DNA of 64,000 nucleotides from a bacterium 1xD8-48 (GTDB lineage Bacteria > Bacillota > Clostridia > Lachnospirales > Lachnospiraceae). A program made the position numbers and the translations under genes. The notes under the pieces were generated by a model. That model was not told where the DNA came from, did no database searches, and saw nothing but the letters and a program-made list of their open reading frames with translations. The stretch covers positions 1 to 64,000 of the forward strand of contig QZDS01000019.1 in the NCBI GenBank assembly GCA_009917455.1, read 5' to 3'. Positions 44,997 through 54,338 of the stretch are shown here, one piece after another; within the stretch, counting starts at the first letter, position 1, and each line of letters opens with the position of its first letter.

Positions 44997-47900
44997 ATGT
45001 TTTTGACGGACAGAAAACTGGAAAGGCGCATCGACGAGGCGATGCAGTACAGATATCGGGATACGATTGAACTTTTGGAGTTTGCCGTGGCGGAGGATAC
45101 GCAGGGAGTGGTAAATCCGCAGCTTCCCGAATCCTTTGAGGGATGGGAGACGATGAAGGCCGGGGATACCTGGAAAGGGCGCGACAAATTTCTCTGGATG
45201 CATAAGGTAATCCACATTCCCTCGGAATGGAAAGGGAAAAGAGTCGTGGGAATCTTTGACTTCGGAAATACCGGCGGCGGAAATAACTCCGGTTTCGAAT
45301 CCATGATTTACATAGATGGGAAAATGTATCAGGGTGTGGACAGCAATCATAAGGAAGTGTTTTTTGAGGAGGAGCTCTGCGGAAAGGATGTGGACGTGAC
45401 TTTCCGCCTGTGGTCCGGGCTTGAGGGCGGCGGAATCCCGAAGGAGCAGGAGCACAGGATTGCCCGGGCGGACCTGGCATGGCTGGACGAAAAGACGGAT
45501 GATTTTTACTACATGGCTTCCATGGTATGGCAGACTTTAGCAGATCTTGACGCCTCTGACCCCATGCAGCATGAGCTTCGGAAAGCCCTTGACGGCGCGT
45601 GCCACTGTATCGACTGGTCTTATCCGGGCAGCGAAGAATTTTATGAATCCGTCCATCAGGCCGACGATTATCTGAATGAAAGTATTGACAGGATGGACAA
45701 AAAGTCCATGGTGAACGTGTACTGCGTGGGACATACCCATATCGATATGGCGTGGCTCTGGCGGCTGAAGCATACAAGAGAAAAAGGCTCCCGCTCTTTT
45801 TCCACGGTGCTTCGTCTGATGGAGATGTACCCGGAATACATTTTTCTGCAGACCCAGCCTCAGCTATATGAGTACATGAAAGAGGAATTTCCGGATATCT
45901 ACGGGAAAATCAAAAAAAGAGTGGCGGAAGGACGTTGGGAGGCCGACGGGGCCATGTGGGTGGAGGCCGACTGTAACTTAACCAGCGGGGAATCTCTCAC
46001 AAGACAGATTTTGATTGGCAGCAGATTTATAAAGGAAGAGTTCGGCAAAGACGTGGAATTTCTGTGGCTGCCAGATGTGTTCGGTTATTCCTGGGCGCTT
46101 CCGCAGATTTTGAAGAAAGCCGGAATCAGCACCTTTATGACCACAAAGATAAGCTGGAACCAGTATAACCGTATGCCTCACGATACTTTCAAATGGAAGG
46201 GAATCGACGGAAGCGAGGTTTTGACTCACTTTGTCACCACGCCGGAGCCCTGGCGGGAGAGGGACTCCTGGTTTTATACCTATAACGGCATGATTACGCC
46301 CAGAACGGTGCAGGGCGTCTGGAACGCCTACAGCGAAAAGCAGATGAATAAGGATTTGCTGATTTCCTTTGGCTACGGCGACGGGGGCGGCGGCGTGAAT
46401 CGGGATATGCTGGAGAACCGAAGAAGAATTGAAAAAATTCCGGGGCTTCCCAACCTGAAAATGTCCACAGCCGGCGAATATTTCCGCAGGCTTCACGAAA
46501 CGGTGGAAAACACGGAGCAGTATGTCCACACCTGGGACGGCGAGCTGTACCTGGAGTACCACAGAGGGACTTACACCAGCCAGGGATACAATAAGCGCAT
46601 GAACCGGAAAATGGAGCTTTTGTACCGCAGGACGGAGTGGCTGACGGCGATGGCGGCAATCCTTTCGGGGGATATTGGCCTTGCCGGGCAGGAGGAGCTG
46701 ACAAAGGGATGGAAGCACATTCTGACGAACCAGTTCCACGATATTATTCCCGGTTCCTCTATCCGCGAGGTTTACGAGGATTCCAGAGAGGATTATAAAT
46801 ATATCGAGAAAATTGCCCGCGGCATAAAGAGCGGGGCGTATGAACGTCTGCTTGGGAAAAAGGAAAATACCTATACGATTATCAACGCTTCCGGCTGGAC
46901 CATGAGCCAGATTGTTCCGCTTCCGGGCAGCGGGGAGGGCGTTTACAGAGACGCCGACGGAAACGAGCTTGCCGCGCAAAAGGGAAGCGGCGTTACCTAT
47001 GTGGAGGTAAAGGACGTTCCGGCAATGGGATTTAAGACCGTTGTTTTTGAGGAAGCAAAAGAGGGGGCAAAGGCGGGCGTGCCGCTGCAGACGGCCTTTT
47101 CTGTCAGCGGCACCGTAACGGATGCTGCCGTCGGCACAGGCAGGGAGATTGAAACGCCTTTCTATCAGATTTCCCTGAACAGCTACGGGCAGATTGTGCG
47201 GCTGTATGACAAGACTTACCATCGGGACGTGGTTCCCGAAGGAATGCGGGCCAACGTGCTGCAGGTGTTTGAGGATAAGCCCATCGACTTTGACGCCTGG
47301 GACGTGGACATTTTTTATCAGGAAAAAATGCGGGAAATCACGGAGCTTTCCATGTTTGAAATCACGGAAATGGGGCCGCTTCGCATGAATATCCACATGG
47401 AATGGAATTATATGAACTCCCGGATTCGCCAGGACATGGTGCTTTACAGCAGTGACAGAAGGATTGACTTTAAGACAAAGGTGGATTACCACGAGCAGCA
47501 TCAGCTCCTGAAAGCGGCCTTTCCGGTGGATATCCGCTCCACCTACGGCACATACGACGTACAGTACGGCAACGTAAGGCGTCCCAATCACTGGAACACA
47601 AGCTGGGATTTGGCGAAATTTGAGACGGTTGCCCACAGATGGGCGGATTTGTCGGAGAGAAATTACGGCGTGAGTATCATAAACGACTGCAAGTACGGCC
47701 ATGACATCAAGGATAACGTGATGCGCATTTCCCTGCTCCGGGCCGGAACCCACCCCGATTACCTTCAGGACCAGGGCGAGCATGAGTTTACTTATGCGCT
47801 GCTTCCTCATCAGGGAGACTTTGTGGCGGGAAATGTGGTTCCCGAAGCCTTCGCGCTGAATGAGCCCATGGAGGCCGTGGCGGGAGAAGCAAACCTTACT

Positions 47901-48158
47901 TTTGACAGCTTCTTGTCCTTTGACAATGAGCAGGTGGAGCTGGACGCGGTGAAGAAATCCGAGGACGGAAAGTATCTGGCAGTCCGTTTCCATGAATTTG
48001 CAGGCTCGGCTCAGGAAGTGGAGGTAAAACCGGGATTTGCTTACAGGTCATGGGCGGAATGCGATTTGAGGGAGCGGCCCCTTACGGAATTCGCGGAAGG
48101 GAAGATTTCCTTAAAGCTCCATGCCTATGAGATTAAGACGGTACTGTTGTCTGTTTAA
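44997..48158 (+). CDS. GH38 alpha-mannosidase
   Basis: A 1053-residue cytoplasmic GH38 enzyme. The zinc/catalytic site is VGHTHIDMAWLW (His246, His248, Asp250) and the nucleophile is Asp360 in WLPDVFGYS. An N-terminal beta domain precedes the barrel and a three-helix bundle and C-terminal beta-sandwiches follow (EHEFTYALLPH near the end). It removes alpha-linked mannose from oligosaccharides such as host N-glycan fragments or yeast mannan. AGGAGGG lies 7 nt before the ATG. The next gene encodes a YesL protein 19 bp away, and a terminator follows that. Confidence 0.92.
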   Translation: MFLTDRKLERRIDEAMQYRYRDTIELLEFAVAEDTQGVVNPQLPESFEGWETMKAGDTWKGRDKFLWMHKVIHIPSEWKGKRVVGIFDFGNTGGGNNSGFESMIYIDGKMYQGVDSNHKEVFFEEELCGKDVDVTFRLWSGLEGGGIPKEQEHRIARADLAWLDEKTDDFYYMASMVWQTLADLDASDPMQHELRKALDGACHCIDWSYPGSEEFYESVHQADDYLNESIDRMDKKSMVNVYCVGHTHIDMAWLWRLKHTREKGSRSFSTVLRLMEMYPEYIFLQTQPQLYEYMKEEFPDIYGKIKKRVAEGRWEADGAMWVEADCNLTSGESLTRQILIGSRFIKEEFGKDVEFLWLPDVFGYSWALPQILKKAGISTFMTTKISWNQYNRMPHDTFKWKGIDGSEVLTHFVTTPEPWRERDSWFYTYNGMITPRTVQGVWNAYSEKQMNKDLLISFGYGDGGGGVNRDMLENRRRIEKIPGLPNLKMSTAGEYFRRLHETVENTEQYVHTWDGELYLEYHRGTYTSQGYNKRMNRKMELLYRRTEWLTAMAAILSGDIGLAGQEELTKGWKHILTNQFHDIIPGSSIREVYEDSREDYKYIEKIARGIKSGAYERLLGKKENTYTIINASGWTMSQIVPLPGSGEGVYRDADGNELAAQKGSGVTYVEVKDVPAMGFKTVVFEEAKEGAKAGVPLQTAFSVSGTVTDAAVGTGREIETPFYQISLNSYGQIVRLYDKTYHRDVVPEGMRANVLQVFEDKPIDFDAWDVDIFYQEKMREITELSMFEITEMGPLRMNIHMEWNYMNSRIRQDMVLYSSDRRIDFKTKVDYHEQHQLLKAAFPVDIRSTYGTYDVQYGNVRRPNHWNTSWDLAKFETVAHRWADLSERNYGVSIINDCKYGHDIKDNVMRISLLRAGTHPDYLQDQGEHEFTYALLPHQGDFVAGNVVPEAFALNEPMEAVAGEANLTFDSFLSFDNEQVELDAVKKSEDGKYLAVRFHEFAGSAQEVEVKPGFAYRSWAECDLRERPLTEFAEGKISLKLHAYEIKTVLLSV

Positions 48159-48177
48159 ATGAAAGGGGGAAGGATGT

Positions 48178-48840
48178 ATGGGAGAACTGTTCCGTATAGA
48201 CAGAGTAATGGGATTTTGTGAAAAGGTATGCTACTTTTTTATCATAAATCTGCTGTTTATTGTTTCCAATATTCCGGCGCTTTTGTTCTTGCTGTTTGTG
48301 GGCGCCGGACAGATACGGGAATGCCTTCCCCTGTTTCTTTTGTGCCTGCTTCCCATGGCCCCGGCCCTGTCGGCGGTCATGTACGCGATGAACCGCATTA
48401 TCAGGGGAACGGAGGGGAAAGCAATCAGGGATTACCGGAAAGGATTTTTCTCCGGCTTTTGGCAGAAAATAAGGCTTGGGTGCGGACAGCTTTTTGTGAT
48501 TTTCATGTGCCAGGCCAACATGGAGTTTTTTTCCGTCAGGATGAAAAGCCTGTGGATGGCGGTGGTTTTTGCTGTACTGTTTGCCATGGCCGTTCTCATT
48601 ACGCCGACTCTTTACATGCTTGCCAGCCGGTACGAGATGACCGACATACAACTGATAAAGGCGGCGGTTACGCTTATGATTGCAAAACCGGTCTTTACGC
48701 TGGGGAACATCGCGGCGCTTTGCCTGATTTTAGCGGCTTTCGAGATATCGGCGGGGACGACGGTGCTGTTTATGGGAAGCGTTTACGGATTTCTGGTTAT
48801 GTTTATGAACCAAAGCCTTTTACGGAAACTGGAAAAATAA
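48178..48840 (+). CDS. YesL family (DUF624) membrane protein
   Basis: A 220-residue protein with about five hydrophobic helices (for instance FFIINLLFIVSNIPALLFLLFVG and the final ISAGTTVLFMGSVYGFLVMFM). YesL proteins lie in polysaccharide-use operons with YesM/YesN pairs and ABC importers; their role is not established. GGGGGAAGG precedes the start. It is co-transcribed with the alpha-mannosidase gene and followed directly by an intrinsic terminator. Confidence 0.8.
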   Translation: MGELFRIDRVMGFCEKVCYFFIINLLFIVSNIPALLFLLFVGAGQIRECLPLFLLCLLPMAPALSAVMYAMNRIIRGTEGKAIRDYRKGFFSGFWQKIRLGCGQLFVIFMCQANMEFFSVRMKSLWMAVVFAVLFAMAVLITPTLYMLASRYEMTDIQLIKAAVTLMIAKPVFTLGNIAALCLILAAFEISAGTTVLFMGSVYGFLVMFMNQSLLRKLEK

Positions 48841-48847
48841 GGCGCAG

Positions 48848-48878
48848 AGGGAATGCGGGATAACCGCATTTCCTTTTT
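48848..48878 (+). terminator. Intrinsic terminator between yesL and the kinase gene
   Basis: AGGGAATGCGG (48848-48858) and CCGCATTTCCT (48864-48874) pair over 11 positions with one G-U pair, with a 5-nt loop and a run of five T. It lies 8 bp after the yesL stop and overlaps a possible upstream start of the kinase gene, arguing against that start. Confidence 0.75.
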
Positions 48879-48906
48879 GCGGTTGGAAAGGAGCTTGGCT
48901 GTAAAG

Positions 48907-50664
48907 ATGGAAATTAAGGGCTCAAGGCAGTTGTATAACAAATTGTTTTACATATATACGGCGGTTCTTGCATGCGTGGTACTGCTTCTGGTTCTCTATT
49001 TTTATACCAGCACCCGGCAGCGGTTTCTGGAGCAGAATCTGAATTATATGGAGATGATGAGCCGGGCGGCGTCCTCCTATCTGGAGGAAACCGCGGACAC
49101 GGCGGAATACATCCACGAGGATTTATACAAATCCGTCATGGAGCTGAACGACGCGCTGCATTATATGACGGACGAGCCTTCCGATTACCAGCGTTACCGG
49201 CTGGACACCTACATGGAAAACAAAATCAGCGAATATAAGGGCATCGAGAAGTTTTTTCTGGACGCCTTTCAGGCATATGCCGATTTGAATTACGTGGTGC
49301 TTTACAGCTATGAGCGGGACGAGATTACCGAGTATACAAGGGACGGTAAAAGCTACAGGAAAAGCGCCGGCGAGGCGTTTAAGAACAGGTTTTTTGAGGA
49401 AAATCTCTCAGACGAAGAAAGCTTTACCTATCTGAAGGAAATACGGAATCCGGCCACTATGAAAGTGAAAGGCTGTATGGTTCTGGGCTTTGCGGGGGAT
49501 AAATTCAGGGAAATTTATGAATACTACGACCGGCCGGAGCTGATTGTGTATAACGAAGCCGGGACAGGTATCTTTGCTTCCTCGTCAAAGGAGCCCCTTT
49601 CCGCGATTAGGGAGGCGGAGAGGGCAGGAGGGCTTGAGAGCCTGCTTGACGCCTATGCGGAGCATATCCAGATGGGACAGTACCATGCCGTCAGCTATCT
49701 TGAGAGAAAGCAGGCGGCCAGGGTACCCGGAACCATTGTCTTTATGATTTTCGCCGTGGGAGTCTTTGCGATGGCGTTTGGGGAGGCTTTGGTAAGGTAT
49801 TATCTGCAGCGGCTTGCCACGCGTTTAAACAGGATACTGGACGGAATGACAGGGGTTATGGATGGGGATTTGGATATACGGATTCCCGCCAACAAAAACG
49901 GCGACGAGCTGGATTTGATTTCCCGGTACTTCAATGAGATGTGCGCGCGCCTTGACGAGCATATAAAGAAACGGTATCTGGCGGAAATCGAGCAGAAGAA
50001 CGCGGAGATGGCGGCGCTGCAGAGCCAGATTAACCCGCACTTTTTATATAACACGTTAGAGGCGATTCGGATGAAGGCCATCTGCAACGGCGACAGGGAA
50101 GTGGGGAAAATGCTTTACAGCATGGCGGTGACCTTCCGGGCCCAGCTAAAGGAGGCGGACGTGATTACGCTGGCCCAGGAACTGCACTACAGCAAAAAGT
50201 ATATGGAGCTCTTTGAGTTTCGTTACCAGAAGCAGTTCCAGGCTCTGGTGGAATGTCCGGAGGAGTATCTTCAGACGCCGATTATCAAGTTTGTACTGCA
50301 GCCGATTATAGAAAATTATTTTATCCATGGCATCCGCATGAGGGAAGAGGATAATTTTATACGGATTGCGGTTGAAAAGGAAAAGGATTTCCGGATAATT
50401 GTGGAAGATAACGGCCGGGGCATGACGAAGGAGGAGCTTGCGGCCAAAAACGAGGAGCTTTTGAACGATACCATGAAAAAGGAGGCTTCCATCGGGGTTG
50501 CCAACGTAAACCGCAGATTAAAGGCTGTTTACGGCAGGGACTACGGGATTTTGATGGAGGCAAGAGAGGGCGGCGGGCTCCGGGTGATTTTACAGTTCCC
50601 GACGGTAGAGCCAGGGGAGAAGGAAGAGACGGACTATGATGAAAGTGATGTTGGTGGAAAATGA
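48907..50664 (+). CDS. YesM-like sensor histidine kinase
   Basis: About 585 residues with transmembrane helices near 15-38 (FYIYTAVLACVVLLLVLYF) and 278-298, flanking an extracellular sensor. HAMP follows, then phospho-acceptor His378 (NPHFLYNTLEA) and the ATPase domain (IIENYFIHGI, DNGRGMTKEE). I place the start at ATG 48907, since an in-frame ATG at 48853 lies within the terminator stem; AAAGGAG 12 nt upstream is a rather distant ribosome site. Its stop lies 29 bp into the response regulator gene, so the two are coupled. It likely senses a mannose- or glucose-containing oligosaccharide (inference). Confidence 0.87.
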   Translation: MEIKGSRQLYNKLFYIYTAVLACVVLLLVLYFYTSTRQRFLEQNLNYMEMMSRAASSYLEETADTAEYIHEDLYKSVMELNDALHYMTDEPSDYQRYRLDTYMENKISEYKGIEKFFLDAFQAYADLNYVVLYSYERDEITEYTRDGKSYRKSAGEAFKNRFFEENLSDEESFTYLKEIRNPATMKVKGCMVLGFAGDKFREIYEYYDRPELIVYNEAGTGIFASSSKEPLSAIREAERAGGLESLLDAYAEHIQMGQYHAVSYLERKQAARVPGTIVFMIFAVGVFAMAFGEALVRYYLQRLATRLNRILDGMTGVMDGDLDIRIPANKNGDELDLISRYFNEMCARLDEHIKKRYLAEIEQKNAEMAALQSQINPHFLYNTLEAIRMKAICNGDREVGKMLYSMAVTFRAQLKEADVITLAQELHYSKKYMELFEFRYQKQFQALVECPEEYLQTPIIKFVLQPIIENYFIHGIRMREEDNFIRIAVEKEKDFRIIVEDNGRGMTKEELAAKNEELLNDTMKKEASIGVANVNRRLKAVYGRDYGILMEAREGGGLRVILQFPTVEPGEKEETDYDESDVGGK

Positions 50665-52153
50665 AGAACTGATTTTGCAGGGAATCAGAAACATTCTGGA
50701 CTGGGAGGCGCTGGGGCTTGAGGTGGTGCATATGGCCCACGACGGGCAGGAGGCGCTTGCCATGTGGGAAAAAGAGCCGGTACATATTGTGGTGACGGAT
50801 ATCAGCATGCCTGTGATGGACGGGCTGACCCTTCTTCGGAAGATACGGGAAAAGGAAGATAAAGTGCGGTTCATCATACTGACCGGATACGACGAGTTTG
50901 CGTATGCCAGGGAGGCAATCCGTCTGGAGGTGGAGAATTACATCTTAAAGCCAATCAACGAGGAGGAACTGGAGCGCCAGCTTAAGGAAACCATCCGGAA
51001 GATTGAGGAGATGAATAAAAAGAATCTCAGATACATTGACGAAAAGACCCAGTGGATGCATTTTCTGAACGGAAAAGCGGACAGGGATGCTTACAGCCAG
51101 TACGCGAAAATGCTGAATCTGGAAACGGAGGAGGGCACGTATTATGCGGCCGTAATGAAATGGAGCATGGACGAGCCGAAGGAAAATAAGATTACGGATG
51201 TGCTCATGGCGCTTCGGAGAGAGGAGGGCAGGCTGAAAACGGTGCATCTTCCGCCCGACGGGCTGCTCATGCTCCTTACAGGGGAGGAATGGGAGGAGGA
51301 GAAAGCCCTTGAGTATTTTTCAGAGCTCCAGAATAAAATAGAGAGCGATTTTAACGTGATGACCTTTATCGGTATCGGGCCTCCCTTTAAAAGCTTCCGG
51401 CAGCTTCCTGAGGCTTACCAAACCGCGAAAAAGCTCCAGAAATACCTGATTATCGAAGGGTACGGGAGCTGCATCAGCCGGCGGCAGATTCAAAACCGGA
51501 AAACGGAAGCCGTCAGCATGGACGAGGCCCGACTCCGCAAGCATATCCTGAAAAAGGAAAAGGAGGAGGCGGTAGGATATGCGGAAGACCTCTTTATCAA
51601 CAATATACGGAAGGACGCCTCCATCAGCTCCTTATATCAGATTGCCGTCAAAATGGCAATGCTGCTTCAGGAAATCAAGAAGGAGTATAAGCTGGAATCC
51701 GGCAGGTTCCATGATTTGTCGGAGCTGATTGAAACCATTTTCAGCGCGGAGGACATCCGGGGAATCAAGACCGTGTTTTTTTCCGAAATCGCGGAAATTA
51801 TCGAGTGCATCCACGAGGAGGATTCCCAGTATACCCCGGTGGTCCGCCAGATTATATCGGAGGTACAGCACAATTACAGAGAAGATATGAATTTGAAGAC
51901 GCTGGCGTACAAATACCACATGAACGCCTCCTATCTGGGACAGATTTTCCAGAAAGAAGCAGGATGTTCCTTTGCCCAGTACCTGAGCAATACCAAAAAC
52001 AGCATCGCAAAGGATTTGATTTTAAACACCAATATGAAAATCAACGACATTGCCAGGCAGGTGGGATATACCGATATCAGTTATTTTTACCGGAAATTCA
52101 AGCAGTGCTACGGCGTATCCCCGGCCTCATTGCGGGAAATGAAAAAATATTAG
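50636..52153 (+). CDS. YesN-like response regulator with AraC DNA-binding domain
   Basis: A 505-residue regulator. The receiver domain has phospho-acceptor Asp55 (VVTDISMPVMDG) and the conserved Lys in ENYILKPINEEE. The N-terminal acidic pocket reads VENEE where most relatives have DDE, so metal binding may be altered. A long linker precedes the AraC double helix-turn-helix (about 395-500; YHMNASYLGQIFQKEAG, VGYTDISYFYRKFKQCYG). It overlaps the kinase gene by 29 bp and is followed by a strong terminator. It most likely regulates the ABC operon starting at 52367. Confidence 0.9.
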   Translation: MMKVMLVENEELILQGIRNILDWEALGLEVVHMAHDGQEALAMWEKEPVHIVVTDISMPVMDGLTLLRKIREKEDKVRFIILTGYDEFAYAREAIRLEVENYILKPINEEELERQLKETIRKIEEMNKKNLRYIDEKTQWMHFLNGKADRDAYSQYAKMLNLETEEGTYYAAVMKWSMDEPKENKITDVLMALRREEGRLKTVHLPPDGLLMLLTGEEWEEEKALEYFSELQNKIESDFNVMTFIGIGPPFKSFRQLPEAYQTAKKLQKYLIIEGYGSCISRRQIQNRKTEAVSMDEARLRKHILKKEKEEAVGYAEDLFINNIRKDASISSLYQIAVKMAMLLQEIKKEYKLESGRFHDLSELIETIFSAEDIRGIKTVFFSEIAEIIECIHEEDSQYTPVVRQIISEVQHNYREDMNLKTLAYKYHMNASYLGQIFQKEAGCSFAQYLSNTKNSIAKDLILNTNMKINDIARQVGYTDISYFYRKFKQCYGVSPASLREMKKY

Positions 52154-52158
52154 ACTGG

Positions 52159-52202
52159 AAAAAATCGTGAAATGATGGACAAATTATTTCACGATTTTTT
52201 TT
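52159..52202 (+). terminator. Intrinsic terminator after the response regulator
   Basis: Two 15-bp perfect arms, 52159-52173 (AAAAAATCGTGAAAT) and 52186-52200, followed by a T tract. It separates the regulator operon from the ABC operon. Confidence 0.85.
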
Positions 52203-52366
52203 GATGAATAAAATGCAAAAAAACCTCTGGAATTTGTGCAGTAAATCTGAAAGTTTTCAACTATCAATGCAAAATGCACAATGATATAGTTTTTATAGAG
52301 AAAAACATATTGCAGTTTGGCGGATAAAAGGCCGGCTGGCAGTATGAAAAAGGAGGAGGTTTAAAG
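52203..52366 (+). promoter_or_regulatory. Control region of the third ABC operon
   Basis: An AT-rich stretch with TGCAAAATGCA near 52267 and TATAGT near 52286 as a possible -10 box, without a good -35 box. As at the first importer, an activator-dependent promoter is plausible. The AGGAGGAGG of the first gene is at its end. Confidence 0.35.
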
Positions 52367-53329
52367 GTGAAAGCAAACACAAAAAAGGCTGCGGCTTCCA
52401 ACCGAAATTTTTTAAGCAGGCTGAAAATGAACAAGGAAATGCTGATATTAAGCATGCCGGGCGCAATCTGGTTTTTATTTTTTGCGTACCTGCCGCTGTT
52501 CGGTATTCTGGTGGCGTTTAAGAAGTTCAGATTGTCCGGGAACGGCTTCTTTTACAACCTGTTTACAAGTGAAACCGTCTGGTTTGACAATTTCAAATTT
52601 CTGTTCAGCAGCGGCGACGCATGGATTATCGTGAGGAACACAGTGCTCTACAATTTTTGCTTCATTATCCTTGGAGTGGCGGTGCCGGTGGTACTTGCGC
52701 TGCTCTTAAACGAAATCAAAAACAAGGGAATGATGAAAATTTACCAGAGCTCCATGTTTCTCCCCTATTTCCTTTCCTGGGTAGTGGTAAGCTACTGCGT
52801 ATTTGCATTCCTGAATCCGGAAAAGGGTTACTTCAATGCAATTATCCAGCAGTTCGGGGGAGAGCCGGTTTCCTGGTACACAGAGAAAAAGTACTGGCCC
52901 TTCATCATCATTTTTATGAGCCAGTGGAAAGGAATGGGCTACAACACGGTGGTGTATCTGGCGTCCATCTGCGGCATCGACAAGACCTATTACGAAGCGG
53001 CGGTTCTGGACGGAGCGTCAAAATGGCAGCAGATTAAGTACATCACACTGCCCCTTTTAAAACCGGTAATCACCATTTTGCTGATTATGTCGGTGGGAGG
53101 AATTTTCAAGGCCGACTTTGGACTGTTCTACCAGCTTCCGAAAAACTCCGGCCCGCTGTATCCGGTAACCAACGTGCTTGACACGTACATATTCCGGGCG
53201 CTTAAGACAAGCGGCGAAATCGGAATGAGCTCTGCGGCGGCGCTGTTCCAGTCGGCGGTAGGCTTTGTCCTGATTATGATTGCAAACAAAATCGTGTCAA
53301 AGGTTGACAACGAAAACGCACTGTTTTAG
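52367..53329 (+). CDS. ABC transporter permease (LplB type)
   Basis: A 320-residue permease of the LplB subfamily. MLILSMPGAIWFLFFAYLPLFGILVAFK is the family's N-terminal pattern and the EAA loop reads YYEAAVLDGASKWQQIKYITLP. The start is GTG behind AGGAGGAGG. Ten bp separate it from the next permease. As with the other two importers, no ATPase is encoded, so a shared MsmX-like ATPase is expected. Confidence 0.9.
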   Translation: MKANTKKAAASNRNFLSRLKMNKEMLILSMPGAIWFLFFAYLPLFGILVAFKKFRLSGNGFFYNLFTSETVWFDNFKFLFSSGDAWIIVRNTVLYNFCFIILGVAVPVVLALLLNEIKNKGMMKIYQSSMFLPYFLSWVVVSYCVFAFLNPEKGYFNAIIQQFGGEPVSWYTEKKYWPFIIIFMSQWKGMGYNTVVYLASICGIDKTYYEAAVLDGASKWQQIKYITLPLLKPVITILLIMSVGGIFKADFGLFYQLPKNSGPLYPVTNVLDTYIFRALKTSGEIGMSSAAALFQSAVGFVLIMIANKIVSKVDNENALF

Positions 53330-53339
53330 GGGGGAAATT

Positions 53340-54317
53340 ATGGCAGATAATAATATCCGGGCAATGGTAATGTCCGAAAGAAAAATGAGAAAAGCAATGA
53401 AAAAAATGGAGGCGGAAGGGTGTAAATACAATCAGATTAAGACGTCCACAAACGTTGCCTTTAATATCATTCTGGCTCTGCTGTCCCTGATTTGTATCGT
53501 ACCCTTTATCTTTGTGGTCATTATCTCCTTTACCGACGAGGCCTCGCTTGCCATGAACGGGTACCGTTTCATTCCCGAGAAATTCAGCTTTTACGCCTAT
53601 GAGTACATTGTAAGCGCAGGGGAAAATATCATCAAAAGCTACGGCGTGACGATTCTTGTCACCGTTGCGGGAACCATTATCGGCCTTTTGCTGACGGGAA
53701 CCTACGCCTACGCCCTGTCAAGAAAGACCTACGCCTACCGGAAGTTTTTCACCACGGTGATTACCATTCCCATGCTCTTTAGCGGCGGTATGATTGCCAA
53801 TTATCTGATAGTGACAAAGGTAATGATGCTCAAAGATACGCTGTGGGCGCTGATTCTGCCCCTGTGTCTTAATTCTTTTAACATCATCGTGCTTCGGACT
53901 TTCTTTAAGACCAGTATTCCCGACGCCGTGGTGGAATCGGCCAAAATCGACGGGGCGTCGGAGTGGCGGCTGTTTTTCCAGATTGTCATTCCCATGGCGC
54001 TGCCCGGCCTTGCGACCATCGGACTGTTCCTGACGCTGGGCTACTGGAACGACTGGTTCAACGCCATGATGTATATGGACGATAAAAATCTGATTCCGCT
54101 GCAGTATCTTCTGATTCAGATTGAAAGCTCCATCGACTGGCTGGCAAACAATAAGGCCACCATGGGGGTTGACGGAATTGCAGTGGCGGCTAACATGCCG
54201 AAGGAAACCATTAAAATGGCAATCGTAGTAATTTCCACATTACCGATTATTTTTGCCTACCCGTTTTTCCAGAGATATTTCGTCAGCGGATTGACGGTAG
54301 GGGCTGTAAAAGAGTAA
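53340..54317 (+). CDS. ABC transporter permease (YtcP type)
   Basis: About 325 residues. An unusually long charged N-terminal tail (MSERKMRKAMKKMEAEG) precedes the first helix. The EAA loop is VVESAKIDGASEWRLFFQIVIP and the C-terminus RYFVSGLTVGAVKE is typical. ATG 53340 follows GGGGGGAAA; an in-frame ATG at 53280 is inside the preceding gene and rejected. It pairs with the LplB-type permease. Confidence 0.9.
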   Translation: MADNNIRAMVMSERKMRKAMKKMEAEGCKYNQIKTSTNVAFNIILALLSLICIVPFIFVVIISFTDEASLAMNGYRFIPEKFSFYAYEYIVSAGENIIKSYGVTILVTVAGTIIGLLLTGTYAYALSRKTYAYRKFFTTVITIPMLFSGGMIANYLIVTKVMMLKDTLWALILPLCLNSFNIIVLRTFFKTSIPDAVVESAKIDGASEWRLFFQIVIPMALPGLATIGLFLTLGYWNDWFNAMMYMDDKNLIPLQYLLIQIESSIDWLANNKATMGVDGIAVAANMPKETIKMAIVVISTLPIIFAYPFFQRYFVSGLTVGAVKE

Positions 54318-54338
54318 AATAAAAAAGGAGAAGAAAAA

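Noticed and set aside
45978-47993. 671-codon minus-strand frame opposite the alpha-mannosidase
   Set aside because: It is the antisense shadow of the GH38 gene; GH38 motifs on the plus strand are unambiguous.
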